Assembly: GCF_009753675.1 (NCBI RefSeq)
Contig: NZ_WQLV01000018.1
Location: forward strand, 34,968-98,967
Source of the DNA: Parasedimentitalea huanghaiensis
Lineage (GTDB): Bacteria; Pseudomonadota; Alphaproteobacteria; Rhodobacterales; Rhodobacteraceae
Direction: 5' to 3'
Length of the DNA: 64,000 nt
The notes under the pieces are model-generated. The model was not told where the DNA came from, searched no databases, and saw only the letters and a program-made list of their open reading frames with translations. Position numbers and translations under genes: made by a program. Shown piece after piece: positions 26,299-35,240 of this stretch. Position 1 is the stretch's first letter, and each line of letters begins with the position of its first letter.

Positions 26299-26980
26299 GA
26301 ATACCACCGTGAAAATGTACACCACTATTCAGCAACTTATGGGGTAACTGAGTCAACCCTGGCATGAAGTAGAATTCCCCCGTTGACGCTGTTTGATCGC
26401 GATAAAGCATTCCTTTCCGATCGTGATGCCGCCCGTAAAATGATACTCCTTCCCAATCATTCAAAGACACGACTTGGTCGTATGCTGCTGCTTCTTTGGA
26501 ACCAGCCTATCCGCCCTTAGTTTTGGATTCTGCACTGCGCACGAATGTCGTAGAAGGGCTGGAACCGGCCATTAGACGAGCTTGGCATAGATGGCAGCTT
26601 TGGACCGTTACTCCAGTTGGATTAAATGATGGCAAGGTCCGCAGGCGAGATGGGAACAGACCGACGGCACACCATTTGAGCCGCGCAAGCAACCACCCTG
26701 ACCCGGCATGCCAAACTAGAGCCGGCTTTTGGAGCGAAGCCTGAACATCCCGGAAGGTAAGCGCTCTACCCCGGTTTACGGTGCCGCTCCCGCAAATAGC
26801 TATGGGTGTCTGCGGTTTAGCCCCGCTGAAAATATGGCAGTATGGTCGCTGTTCCATTGACCAACTTTATCTAGCTGCAGGCCTAGGTCTTGTCCGATGA
26901 CAAGGCGGCAACGGCTGGGCTGCTGCACACTTTCTCTCGCGCGTACCGTGACCTTGAACTCTTGTTGATAAGGCCACGTG
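26299..26980. other. Intergenic region with a repeat copy, no gene
   Basis: About 680 bases between the divergent PD-(D/E)XK gene and the Mor-like gene. It contains repeat copy 3 (26544-26580). Short frames on both strands overlap and carry no recognisable sequence. Confidence 0.4.
26544..26580 (+). repeat. Dispersed repeat, copy 3 of 3
   Basis: Shares AATGTCGTAGAAGGGCTGG and the following ACCGGCCATTAGACG with copy 1, differing at a few bases. It lies about 245 bases upstream of the PD-(D/E)XK start. Confidence 0.7.
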
Positions 26981-27343
26981 ATGATCACTCCCGACCTGCC
27001 CCATCCAAAACCAACAGCCCAAGTTGAACCTTACTTCGAGGTTCTGGGCCTGGACGACACTCTTCGGTTTTTAGAGGCCTTCGGTGGCACCGAAATCTAT
27101 ATTGCAGCCAACCCCGGAACCCGCTCCAGCGTCGTTGCTGTGGTGGGGTATGACAAGGCCAAGGCGTTGACAGAAATATCTCACCGGCTGCAACTTCGCG
27201 TCCCTTTGGCCAAAAAGTGGCGGACCCTGGCGTATAAATCCCAGGGTTTGTTAACGGTTCAGATCGCCCGCAAACTCTGTATTACGGATGTGGCAGTGCG
27301 CAATTGGCTGAGAGCTGACGCGAACAAGGACACTGCCCGCTGA
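26981..27343 (+). CDS. Orphan Mor-like activator
   Basis: A 120-residue protein (ATG at 26981 preceded in frame by GTG at 26978). It carries GGTEIYIAANPG, the strand motif shared with the prophage proteins at 12486 (GGREIYIAK) and 13276 (GGTETHIPH), and a C-terminal HTH (TVQIARKLCITDVAVRNWL). No phage genes surround it. It is either a leftover of a second Mu-like phage or a domesticated regulator. Confidence 0.7.
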   Translation: MITPDLPHPKPTAQVEPYFEVLGLDDTLRFLEAFGGTEIYIAANPGTRSSVVAVVGYDKAKALTEISHRLQLRVPLAKKWRTLAYKSQGLLTVQIARKLCITDVAVRNWLRADANKDTAR

Positions 27344-27574
27344 GATTGCCCCCTAGCCTCCCATTCGATGCTTCAGCTCGTCGTTGGCGCCTCGCGACAA
27401 CGGCGTTCAACCCCGTTTAAAGGCCGTTTAAAGACGCGGTCAAACTGACGATTTGAGCGGTTTTCCCGCTTCCCGACTGGTTACTGCAATTATCTCTGTC
27501 CCAAAATGCCGATGCCGTGACGTTCAAATCTGAGCCCCAACGACGCCTCAGATCACCGCTCGGTGTCCAGCGAA
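27344..27574. other. Region before the tandem duplication
   Basis: No gene seen. A stretch near 27479-27505 (TTACTGCAATTATCTCTGTCC) resembles part of the 165-bp unit that follows, so a third, decayed copy may be present. Confidence 0.35.
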
Positions 27575-27895
27575 TGGAAAGGTTGGACAATTGCAGTTTG
27601 AAATATGGAAGCGCTTCCAACGCTCTGAAGGTGACCTTCGTCAAAACTGCCGCTAGGATGCCCTAAAATCCAAAAACGAGTTGCTGCAACTTTCTCTGTC
27701 CATCCGTGCAAGAAAGTCTGTCCGGCTACATCCAGAGTTTGGAAAGGTTGGGCAAATGCGGTTCGAAATATGGAAGCACTTCCAACGCTCTGAGGGTGAC
27801 CTCCGTCAAAACTGCCACTAGGATTCCCTAGAACCCAAAAACGAGTTGCTGCAACTTTCTCTGTCCATCCGTGCAAGAAAGTCTGTCCGGCTACA
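27575..27895. repeat. Tandem duplication of a 165-bp unit
   Basis: Copy A (27575-27739) and copy B (27740-27895) share long identical blocks, such as GAGTTGCTGCAACTTTCTCT and GCAAGAAAGTCTGTCCGGCT, with scattered base changes between. Each unit holds the inverted pair ACTTTCT/AGAAAGT. No gene is apparent; the unit length is a multiple of three, which keeps a minus-strand frame open by chance. Confidence 0.8.
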
Positions 27896-27944
27896 CCCGC
27901 CACAATCCTTTGATATAACATGACAAACATCCAAAACGGCGGCA

Positions 27945-28021
27945 ATGTAAAAAAGATTTACATGAAGCCTTGCAATGATCTTCCTTGGTCCCAATATAGA
28001 TCATGTAAACAAAATTTACAT
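27945..28021. promoter_or_regulatory. Twin palindromic operators upstream of the DUF2852 gene
   Basis: ATGTAAA-AAAGA-TTTACAT (27945-27963) and ATGTAAA-CAAAA-TTTACAT (28003-28021) are perfect inverted repeats with the same arms and a 5-base centre, 58 bp apart centre to centre. Between them lies a possible -35/-10 pair (TTGCAA at 27970, TATAGA at 27995; spacing long at 19). The second site ends 24 bases before the ATG. This is the layout of a repressor or activator dimer pair. The regulator is not identified. Confidence 0.7.
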
Positions 28022-28045
28022 TACTCACACCAAGGGAGACAGTCC

Positions 28046-28486
28046 ATGACCACTTATACCGACACAGCCCCCCCGCCGATCAGCGAGCAGGGATGGTTTT
28101 CAAGAAGCGAGTCTTGGCTCGACAGTAAGGGCAAAGGTGCCTGGATTGCTGCGATGGTTTTAGGCTTTGTGTTCTTTTGGCCAATTGGCCTGGCCCTTCT
28201 GTTTTACATGACTTGGAGCAAAAAGATGTTTGCATCATCCTGCCGTAACATGTCGCGCCGCAAATCATGGTCGCGTCACGCAATGTCTTCAACTGGCAAC
28301 AGCGCCTTCGACGCTTATAAGGAGGACACTCTGAGGCGTTTGGAGCAAGAGCAAAGCGACTTTGAATCGTTTCTACAACGTCTTCGCGACGCCAAAGACA
28401 AAGCCGAATTTGATGACTTCATGGATGATCGCGCAAAAGTTGCTGGGGCCGAAACTGACCCTGTCAATTCTTCGAAAGACACCTGA
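28046..28486 (+). CDS. DUF2852 membrane protein
   Basis: A 146-residue protein with one hydrophobic segment (about 34-55, AWIAAMVLGFVFFWPIGLAL) and a charged C-terminal helical region with FDAYKEDTLRRLEQEQSDF, the mark of DUF2852 proteins. Function unknown. ATG at 28046 follows AAGGGAG. It is preceded by the twin operators and followed after 62 bases by the RDD gene, so the two are probably cotranscribed. Confidence 0.85.
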   Translation: MTTYTDTAPPPISEQGWFSRSESWLDSKGKGAWIAAMVLGFVFFWPIGLALLFYMTWSKKMFASSCRNMSRRKSWSRHAMSSTGNSAFDAYKEDTLRRLEQEQSDFESFLQRLRDAKDKAEFDDFMDDRAKVAGAETDPVNSSKDT

Positions 28487-28548
28487 TTTCCGACACCTCT
28501 CCCCTGCCCTATTTGGGCGGGGGAATTTCCAGCATAGGATTTTCAACC

Positions 28549-28980
28549 ATGACCGCCTTACCCGATCCCGACTATCATCCGCAATTCTATCAAGCGGTGG
28601 CTAGTAAACGCCTATTGGCCTGGGTTATTGACAGTATTATCATTACAGTGCTGTGTTTCGGCGTGTCCCTTGCAACAGTATTTGTTGGTTTCTTCTTCTG
28701 GCCAATCTTGTTCCTGGTTCTCGGTTTTGCATATCGGGTGGTAACGCTCGCCAATGATTCAGCGACCTGGGGCATGCGCTTTTCTGGGATTGAGTTACGC
28801 GATCTGTCTGGCCACCGTTTTGATCTGCGTCTGGCTGTTTTGCACACCTCCGGCTACTCGATCTCACTAATGATGCCACTGCTGCAGGTGATCTCGGTTG
28901 TGATGATGCTGACATCCTCACGTGGGCAAGGTCTTACTGATGCGTTTCTGGGCACCGTGGCTTTGAATAAACGAGTCTGA
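28549..28980 (+). CDS. RDD-family membrane protein
   Basis: A 143-residue protein starting at MTALPDPDYHP (ATG 28549); the frame runs 36 bases further upstream. It has the RDD pattern: KRLLAWVIDSIII in the first span, a second span LFLVLGFAYRV, and the conserved TWGMRFSGIELRDLSG. RDD proteins are thought to be membrane proteins in transport or stress; no substrate known. Follows DUF2852. Confidence 0.88.
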   Translation: MTALPDPDYHPQFYQAVASKRLLAWVIDSIIITVLCFGVSLATVFVGFFFWPILFLVLGFAYRVVTLANDSATWGMRFSGIELRDLSGHRFDLRLAVLHTSGYSISLMMPLLQVISVVMMLTSSRGQGLTDAFLGTVALNKRV

Positions 28981-29064
28981 AACCTTATCTCACATGCCCA
29001 CTTGGCGGCTGGGCAGAGGGTTGTTATCATTCCGACACAGATAGCGAAACCATCCCGGACCCTT

Positions 29065-29886
29065 ATGCGCCACACGCTTCCTATAGCACCGCAGTTTTAC
29101 GTAACTGCTCCGCAGCCCTGCCCCTATTTGGCGGACAGGATGGAGCGGAAATTGTTCACTGCGTTGCAGGGAGATGATGCTGAGCAGCTGAACAACAGCC
29201 TGTCACAACAAGGGTTCCGACGCTCCCAAAATGTTTTGTACCGGCCATCCTGTGCTGAATGCTCGGCCTGCTTGTCTGCGCGCATCAATATCTCAGATTT
29301 CACATTAACGCGCAGCCAAAAGCGCACTCTGAAACGCAATACTCACCTTAAACGGCGCGCCACGTCACCCTGGGCAACCGAAGATCAATATGCCTTGTTT
29401 CGGCGCTATCTCGACAGTCGCCATGCTGATGGCGGTATGGCCGACATGGATGTATTCGAATTTGCCGCGATGGTAGAAGAAACCCCGATCCGTAGCCGTG
29501 TTGTGGAATATAGTGACGCCACACAGGAGGAACTGACAGCCGTCTCCCTCACTGATGTGCTCGAAGACGGGCTAAGTATGGTGTACTCCTTCTACAGCCC
29601 CGATCTGCCCAGAAATTCGCTAGGCACCTACATGATCCTGGATCACATAGAAATTGCTCGCGAAGCTGGCCTGCCCTATGTTTACTTGGGGTATTGGGTC
29701 CCGGGCAGCCCCAAGATGAGCTACAAAGCCAGCTTTACCGGGCTTGAGGTCTATAGCGGCGGCAGTTGGCAGCCAATGCAGGATGCCGCATCTTTTGAAG
29801 CCAACCTGCATCCTCTTTCGACTGACCCTATTGCCGAACAAGTGTCCAACATTAATCTTCCCGACCGGCGCGCGCATAGCAGCTGA
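29065..29886 (+). CDS. bpt: Aspartate/glutamate leucyltransferase (arginyltransferase family)
   Basis: A 273-residue protein with the ATE N-terminal motif [16 protein letters not shown], the Cys pairs in [12 protein letters not shown], and C-terminal [19 protein letters not shown]. It transfers leucine (or arginine) to N-terminal Asp/Glu of proteins, marking them for ClpAP degradation under the N-degron pathway. The ATG at 29065 gives the family's usual N-terminus. The gene overlaps by one base the VOC gene start (TGATG). Confidence 0.92.
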   Translation: MRHTLPIAPQFYVTAPQPCPYLADRMERKLFTALQGDDAEQLNNSLSQQGFRRSQNVLYRPSCAECSACLSARINISDFTLTRSQKRTLKRNTHLKRRATSPWATEDQYALFRRYLDSRHADGGMADMDVFEFAAMVEETPIRSRVVEYSDATQEELTAVSLTDVLEDGLSMVYSFYSPDLPRNSLGTYMILDHIEIAREAGLPYVYLGYWVPGSPKMSYKASFTGLEVYSGGSWQPMQDAASFEANLHPLSTDPIAEQVSNINLPDRRAHSS

Positions 29887-30269
29887 TGCAAAACCTCTAC
29901 GCTTTTTCTTTGCTGGTACCGGATTATGACGTTGCGATAGAGTTCTATTGTGGAACACTTGGATTTCAGCTGGCTGAAGATATAGATCAGGGCCGCAAAC
30001 GCTGGGTCCGGATTCTGCCATCTGGGGCCCGTCAGGGCAGCATAATTCTAGCCCGCGCAGATAACGAACAACAAATAGCCGCGATAGGCAATCAGTTTGG
30101 CGGTCGGGTTGGCATGTTCCTCCACACCAATAGTTTTGCTCAGGACCACGCTGCAATGCTGGCCAAAGGCGTCCACTTCGAAGAATCTCCCCGCCACGAG
30201 CCCTACGGCACTGTGGCGGTCTGGCAGGACCCATTTGGCAACCGCTGGGATCTTCTCCAGCTGGCATAA
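29886..30269 (+). CDS. VOC-family (glyoxalase-like) protein
   Basis: A 127-residue protein with two beta-alpha-beta-beta-beta halves (about 4-60 and 68-127), as in glyoxalase/bleomycin-resistance folds: LVPDYDVAIEFYCGTLGFQL and VWQDPFGNRWDLLQ. The start overlaps the bpt stop. Substrate unknown; a lactoylglutathione-lyase-type or resistance function cannot be separated from the sequence. Confidence 0.85.
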   Translation: MQNLYAFSLLVPDYDVAIEFYCGTLGFQLAEDIDQGRKRWVRILPSGARQGSIILARADNEQQIAAIGNQFGGRVGMFLHTNSFAQDHAAMLAKGVHFEESPRHEPYGTVAVWQDPFGNRWDLLQLA

Positions 30270-30328
30270 CCACCTATTTCCTGACCTATCTGTACAGGGC
30301 AGGACAGCTTGCTTGCCGCCCCCGTTCA

Positions 30329-30390
30329 CTTCATCTAGCTCAAAATATCCCGGGGGAGTCGCGGCTCGCCGCGACGGGGGCAGCGCCCCC
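30329..30390. repeat. Intergenic palindromic element with a shared head
   Basis: CTTCATCTAGCTCAAAATAT followed by CCCGGGGG begins the element; the same head occurs at 50117-50143. It is followed here by GTCGCGGC-TC-GCCGCGAC and GGGGGC-AGC-GCCCCC palindromes. Such units sit between genes in this family; role unknown, possibly transcript ends. Confidence 0.6.
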
Positions 30391-30406
30391 ATAGCCCTTA
30401 AACAGA

Positions 30407-30428
30407 AAGGGGCCCCGCAGGGCCCCTT
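30407..30428 (-). terminator. Terminator hairpin downstream of the TRAP operon
   Basis: AAGGGGCCC-CGCA-GGGCCCCTT is a perfect 9-bp stem with a 4-base loop. Read on the minus strand it is followed by TTTCTGTTT. It lies 35 bases past the dctM stop and can also serve the VOC gene from the other side. Confidence 0.75.
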
Positions 30429-30463
30429 ACAAATCTATACAGAAACATCTGCTCTCAGACCAT

Positions 30464-32818
30464 TCAGTTGCCGATCAATGCCGGAACAATGGTCACGATT
30501 GATGGGACGAACCACAACAGTGCAAGCCCGGCCACCTGGATCAATACAAACGGGATCACGCCGCGGTAGATGTGCCCTGTGGTGACTTCCTTAGGCGCCA
30601 CGCCGCGCAGATAGAACAGCGCAAAGCCAAATGGCGGTGTCAGGAACGAGGTCTGCAGGTTCACCGCAATCATGATGGTTACCCATTTTGGATCAAACGA
30701 TCCGCCATAAATAATCGGTCCTACAATTGGGATCACGATGTAAATGATCTCGAGGAAATCCAGTACAAACCCAAGGAAGAACAGGACCAGCATCACGATC
30801 AGAAAGACCGTCAGCTCATTGTCGAAACTCTTCAGGAACTGTTGGATATAGTGCTCACCCCCAAACGAGATCACCACCAGATTCAACAGCTGCGAGCCGA
30901 TCAGGATGGTAAACACCATCGAGGTCACCTTGGCGGTTTCCCGTACGATCGGTGACAACACCCCGCCTTTGAACAGGACCCAACAGCCAAACAACAACCC
31001 AAACAACGCATAGAGATAAGCAGCATATGCGAATGCAAAGGCCACCCAGGTCTCAAAGCTGACATTGGCCTGATTGATCCGCAGGTCAAAGTTGACCCCG
31101 ATCAGGATACTGATCATCACGGCGAATGTTGACCAGATGATGATCTTGCCTGAACGACCTTCGTCCTGCAGCTTGCGATAGGCCGCCAGCATAATGGCAC
31201 CACCTGCGCCCAATGCCGCAGCGGGCGTTGGGTTGGTAATACCACCGAGGATCGAGCCCAGCACCGCAACGATCAGAACCAGCGGTGGGAAAACCACCCG
31301 GATCAGATCATTGCCAGCACAACGGGCTGCTGCTTCTCGGCATCCGTACAGCGCCAACACGCCTGGCAGCGCAATCATCAGAACCGTAGCGCCCGGTGTT
31401 GTTGTTGGGGCAATCCAAACAGCATCCACCAATGCAAGAAGCAGAACGCCAACAGCGCCCAAGATCAAAGGCTTGGCATCGCTCGACGGAGACACACCGC
31501 GGCCAATAGCCAGGATCAGTGCCATCAGCACCATCAGAACGGTCAGACCAGTGCCAATGGGCGCTGCCGCAGCAATCTTAGCTGCCTTGGCTGCCGCCAA
31601 ATCTTCGTCGCTCAAACGGGTGCTTTCAGTAACGCCACCGGCGTCATCGATTGCCGCCTGTTCGGACGCTGCAAGGTCCCAAGTTTCCTGCCCGTGCAAC
31701 TCGATCATAGATGCCTGGCACTCCGCACCAACACTGGTACGCAACGATGCTGTTTTGCCAATATCCGAAAACGACGAAACCGTGATATCCTGGCTGCCAA
31801 TCAGCCCAACTGAACCAAGTAGGACCGCGCCACCAATAAGACCGATTGGCGCTGCGAGGAACCATGTCAATCCTTCAGCCCGCGTAATTGGCTCATTGCT
31901 GCTGTCAGACATAGCCACCGCTGGTGCCTTATCCGGGTTCAGCATCGCATAGCCAAAGGCGTAAAGCGCATAGAGCAGTGCCAACATGATGCCCGGCAAC
32001 AGCGCTGCCTGAAACAGGGTACCAACTGAAACAACAGCCGGTTCACCCAGATAGGTCAGCGCATCCGAACACCCGGCTTCCATCGCGCGCGTTTCTTGCG
32101 CTGTGGAATAAAGGTCTCCAGCCAGTGTACCCAGCAAAACAATCACAATCGACGGTGGGATAATCTGTCCCAGTGTGCCCGAGGCAGCAATCACACCTGT
32201 CGCAAGTTCTGGCGAATAATTGTTCTTCAGCATAGTTGGAAGCGCAAGCAGGCCCATGGTAACCACCGTGGCCCCTACGATGCCGGTTGAAGCGGCAAGG
32301 AAAGCCCCCACAACCACAATCGACACAGCCAAACCACCAGGCAGAGGGCCAAATACCCGTGCCATTGTGGTCAACAGGTCGTTGGCAATCTTAGAACGCT
32401 CCAGGGTGATCCCCATCAGAACAAACATCAACACCGCCAGCAAAGTCTCGATCGAAGCCCCCGCCAGTACCCGTTCATTCATACGGTTAACGATGAACGA
32501 AATATTGCGGTCCATCGCAAATTCCCAACCGTTGGGAAAGACAGACTCGCCTATGCGCGGCAGGTCTGGGTATCGAAACACCGAGACCACGTCAGCCCGA
32601 ACACCCGAATTGATCAGGTCGGTATAGGCTTGAGATGAGGTATCAATCGCCTGATGGATCAGCAATCCAGCTGAATCGAGCGAGGCAATAATACCGAATG
32701 AAATAATACCAGCCCCCGCAATGGCAAAGGCCACCGGGAAACCAGACAAGATGCCTCCGAAAAGGCAGAAAAACACGATGAGCAAGCCGACTTCGACGCC
32801 ATCAAGACCGAATCCCAT
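30464..32818 (-). CDS. TRAP transporter large permease, long form
   Basis: A 784-residue DctM-type subunit, nearly twice the usual 430. The N-terminal half has the typical start (IVFFCLFGGILSGFPVAFAI), IASGTLGQIIPPSIVIVLLG and many membrane spans. Inserted and C-terminal extra spans (about 290-600) separate it from the final part with VIPIVGPII and TPPFGFALFYLRGV, normal for DctM ends. It works with DctQ (18 bases upstream) and the binding protein. Long forms of this kind are known in marine Rhodobacteraceae. Substrate is probably an organic acid. Confidence 0.92.
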   Translation of the reverse strand: MGFGLDGVEVGLLIVFFCLFGGILSGFPVAFAIAGAGIISFGIIASLDSAGLLIHQAIDTSSQAYTDLINSGVRADVVSVFRYPDLPRIGESVFPNGWEFAMDRNISFIVNRMNERVLAGASIETLLAVLMFVLMGITLERSKIANDLLTTMARVFGPLPGGLAVSIVVVGAFLAASTGIVGATVVTMGLLALPTMLKNNYSPELATGVIAASGTLGQIIPPSIVIVLLGTLAGDLYSTAQETRAMEAGCSDALTYLGEPAVVSVGTLFQAALLPGIMLALLYALYAFGYAMLNPDKAPAVAMSDSSNEPITRAEGLTWFLAAPIGLIGGAVLLGSVGLIGSQDITVSSFSDIGKTASLRTSVGAECQASMIELHGQETWDLAASEQAAIDDAGGVTESTRLSDEDLAAAKAAKIAAAAPIGTGLTVLMVLMALILAIGRGVSPSSDAKPLILGAVGVLLLALVDAVWIAPTTTPGATVLMIALPGVLALYGCREAAARCAGNDLIRVVFPPLVLIVAVLGSILGGITNPTPAAALGAGGAIMLAAYRKLQDEGRSGKIIIWSTFAVMISILIGVNFDLRINQANVSFETWVAFAFAYAAYLYALFGLLFGCWVLFKGGVLSPIVRETAKVTSMVFTILIGSQLLNLVVISFGGEHYIQQFLKSFDNELTVFLIVMLVLFFLGFVLDFLEIIYIVIPIVGPIIYGGSFDPKWVTIMIAVNLQTSFLTPPFGFALFYLRGVAPKEVTTGHIYRGVIPFVLIQVAGLALLWFVPSIVTIVPALIGN

Positions 32819-32835
32819 ATCCGATGTCCTTTAAG

Positions 32836-33792
32836 TTAATGAGCGCCTTCATAGGCTTCTTCACCCTCACCAAGGCTGTCCTTGTCGAGGTATTTGTTTT
32901 CGCTGCCCTGACCTTCTACGAACTCAAGGAAAGAGCGGTAGAAAAAGGCAATCGCGTGCAGGAACATCATGCCGGCAAAAGCCACCAACAAGATTTTGAA
33001 CAGGAAGTACCCGTTAAACCCGTTTGGGCTAAACCCGATGGTTTCAACGTTCCATCTCAGTGCCCGGGATTTCATGATCAACCGATCCAACGCATCACTG
33101 GCTGATGGCTTTGGTACGATCAGGTGCCGCCACATAAAGAACCAGCCATACATCCAGATCAGCACGGCCGTAGGCATCATGAAGATCATCGAACCAATCA
33201 TGTCGATCACCTTTTTGGTCCGGAAACTAACACCAGCGTAGATCAGATCAACACGCACATGTCCGCCCTGAACAAAGGTGTAGGTCGCGCAAAGGCAAAC
33301 AACCATGGCGTTGTACAGCTTCAGTTCTTCAGCAAACCAGCTGATGTCCATTTGCAGTGGAATACCAAAGCCAAAGCTCATGTCAGGCCGTGTAAACACA
33401 CGTTGCATGAACACAATGATGATCTGTTGAAGAACCATCAGCAATCCAGCCCAGGCAAAAAAGCGCCCCAGCGTATTTGCGAAACCTTCTAACCCGCGCA
33501 CCATGCCCCACATGAAGTTGCGGTAATACAGCCCAATCGCGGTCAGCACCAAAAAGGCCGCAAAAGCCACAAAGAAGAGCTCGACCGAACCGCCATAATA
33601 AACAAAGCGCATGATGGATTGTTTTTCTTCGGTTGTCCCGGTCCAGAACACCCAGTCCAGCCAAAGTTGTGGATGGCTGATCGCATAGCCCAAGTTGTAA
33701 AAGGCCATGCCGATGTTCTGCACAAGCCACCAGAGCCCGTCGAAGAGCCCCCCAAATATCCCTGCCAAGGAGATGCTACTCTCTTCTTGCAT
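32836..33792 (-). CDS. TRAP transporter small permease (DctQ type)
   Basis: A 318-residue protein with four to five hydrophobic spans and the DctQ core (VCLCATYTFVQGGHVRVDLIY, GSMIFMMPTAVLIWMYG). It is longer than usual DctQ (about 170) because of an N-terminal hydrophobic extension (about 15-100). It lies between the binding-protein gene and dctM, the normal order P-Q-M. Confidence 0.9.
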   Translation of the reverse strand: MQEESSISLAGIFGGLFDGLWWLVQNIGMAFYNLGYAISHPQLWLDWVFWTGTTEEKQSIMRFVYYGGSVELFFVAFAAFLVLTAIGLYYRNFMWGMVRGLEGFANTLGRFFAWAGLLMVLQQIIIVFMQRVFTRPDMSFGFGIPLQMDISWFAEELKLYNAMVVCLCATYTFVQGGHVRVDLIYAGVSFRTKKVIDMIGSMIFMMPTAVLIWMYGWFFMWRHLIVPKPSASDALDRLIMKSRALRWNVETIGFSPNGFNGYFLFKILLVAFAGMMFLHAIAFFYRSFLEFVEGQGSENKYLDKDSLGEGEEAYEGAH

Positions 33793-33859
33793 ATTGCCCC
33801 CGGATGATTGCCAGCGATGATCAGGCCGGCAGGCCGATCTGTCTACTGCAATTAGTAAA

Positions 33860-33888
33860 AGGATCCCCCGCGACGGCGGAGGATCCTA
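33860..33888 (-). terminator. Hairpin between dctP and dctQ
   Basis: AGGATCC and GGATCCT arms with a GC-rich imperfect inner stem (CCG/CGG) form a hairpin 20 bases after the dctP stop. On the minus strand CTTTTAC follows. It may attenuate or stabilise so that more binding protein than permease is made. Confidence 0.6.
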
Positions 33889-33907
33889 GTGGTTTCAATC
33901 AGGCGAA

Positions 33908-34990
33908 TTAGCCCAATACGCGGTCGCGCTGCGCACGATATGCGCCTTCCGACTTGGTCAGCCAGCTCGAGGATGACTTCATAGAAGTTTCGACGCTGTT
34001 GCGGATCTTGGCGAACAATTCGTCGTCCATGAATTCGTCCAGAGTGTCCTTGGAAGCTTTACCAAACGCATCCCAAACTGAGTCAGGGAATTCCAGCGTC
34101 TTCACACCACCGGACTGCAGACGCTGCAACGCCGCACCGTTGTTGTTCATGAACTGTGCCAGGTTCCACTGGTGTGTGTCGCCGGACGCAACTTCGATGA
34201 TCTTCTGGTGCGCAGGTGAAAGGCTGTCGAACACGTCACGGTTGGTTGCCAGTGACAGGGCCGCACCTGGCTCGTGGAAGCCTGACGTGTAATAGGTTTT
34301 GGTGATTTCCTGGAAACCAGCTTTTTCATCAGCCCATGGACCAATCCACTCTGTTCCGTCGATCGCACCCGAGGACAGAGCCTGGTACACTTCGGAACCT
34401 GGAATGTTCTGAACAGACGCGCCCAGTTTACCCAGAGCTTTGCCGCCCAGACCAGGCATACGGAACTTCAGACCGTTAAAGTCTTCTGGACCGTTGATTT
34501 CCTTATGGAACCAGCCGCCAGCCTGTGGGCCGGTGTTACCTGCGATGAAGGATTTCAGACCAAAGATCTGACCCAGTTCATCGTGCAGGCCCATGCCTTC
34601 GCCGTGGTAGTACCAGTTCACCAATTCCTGCGGTGTCATACCGAATGGAGCTGCTGTGAAGTACTGGTAACCAGGGTGCTGGCCGGTGAAATAGTAGTCA
34701 GCGGCGTGATACATGTCAGCCTGACCCGAGGAAACGGCGTCGAAGACTTCGAATGCACCAACCAGCTCGCCGGCTGCTTTGATGTCGACGGTCAGATCGC
34801 CATCGGACATGGTAGAGATGTTGTCTGCCACGTGCTGAGCAGCGTCAAATACGCCAGCCAGACCACGGCCCCAAGATGTAACCATAGTCAGGGTGCGCTT
34901 GCCTGTTGCATAGGCTGGCGCAGCCAAAGTAGTGGCGGCAGCCGCAGTTCCGCCAAGCGCGGATGTTCTTAGAAATGAACGACGATCCAT
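33908..34990 (-). CDS. TRAP transporter substrate-binding protein (TakP-like)
   Basis: A 360-residue periplasmic protein with a Tat signal (MDRRSFLRTSALGG, then a hydrophobic Ala-rich stretch to APAYA). The mature part resembles TakP-type DctP proteins that bind 2-oxo acids: GHPGYQYFTAAPFG-like QHPGYQYFTAAPFGM, Gln156 (GNTGPQAGGW) and Arg177 (LKFRMPG), which correspond to the ligand residues of TakP. I infer pyruvate-like or other organic acid uptake. The genes 3' (dctQ, dctM) complete the transporter; a two-component system is divergent. Confidence 0.88.
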   Translation of the reverse strand: MDRRSFLRTSALGGTAAAATTLAAPAYATGKRTLTMVTSWGRGLAGVFDAAQHVADNISTMSDGDLTVDIKAAGELVGAFEVFDAVSSGQADMYHAADYYFTGQHPGYQYFTAAPFGMTPQELVNWYYHGEGMGLHDELGQIFGLKSFIAGNTGPQAGGWFHKEINGPEDFNGLKFRMPGLGGKALGKLGASVQNIPGSEVYQALSSGAIDGTEWIGPWADEKAGFQEITKTYYTSGFHEPGAALSLATNRDVFDSLSPAHQKIIEVASGDTHQWNLAQFMNNNGAALQRLQSGGVKTLEFPDSVWDAFGKASKDTLDEFMDDELFAKIRNSVETSMKSSSSWLTKSEGAYRAQRDRVLG

Positions 34991-35240
34991 AGTGTTATTC
35001 CTCCCAGAAATTCGGATTGTCCTGGCCCAAAGGCCGGACGGATCGATACAAGTGGCGATAGACTAGCCCCGGCGAAGTGGATGTGAATACCTAGTACTGC
35101 GTAGACCCGGATGTTTTTCGATGGTTTTCACCGGTTTTCGCGCAATTTTCTGTCTTCCCTCCTGCGCACTGAATAGATTTCACACGCAAGACCGTCAGAG
35201 GGCTTTGAATTTCGGTCCTAATTGCGTATCGATTCGTCCC

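Noticed and set aside
27553..27945. A 130-codon minus-strand frame across the tandem duplication
   Set aside because: It stays open only because the repeat unit is a multiple of three bases; it has no ribosome site, no family resemblance and odd composition.
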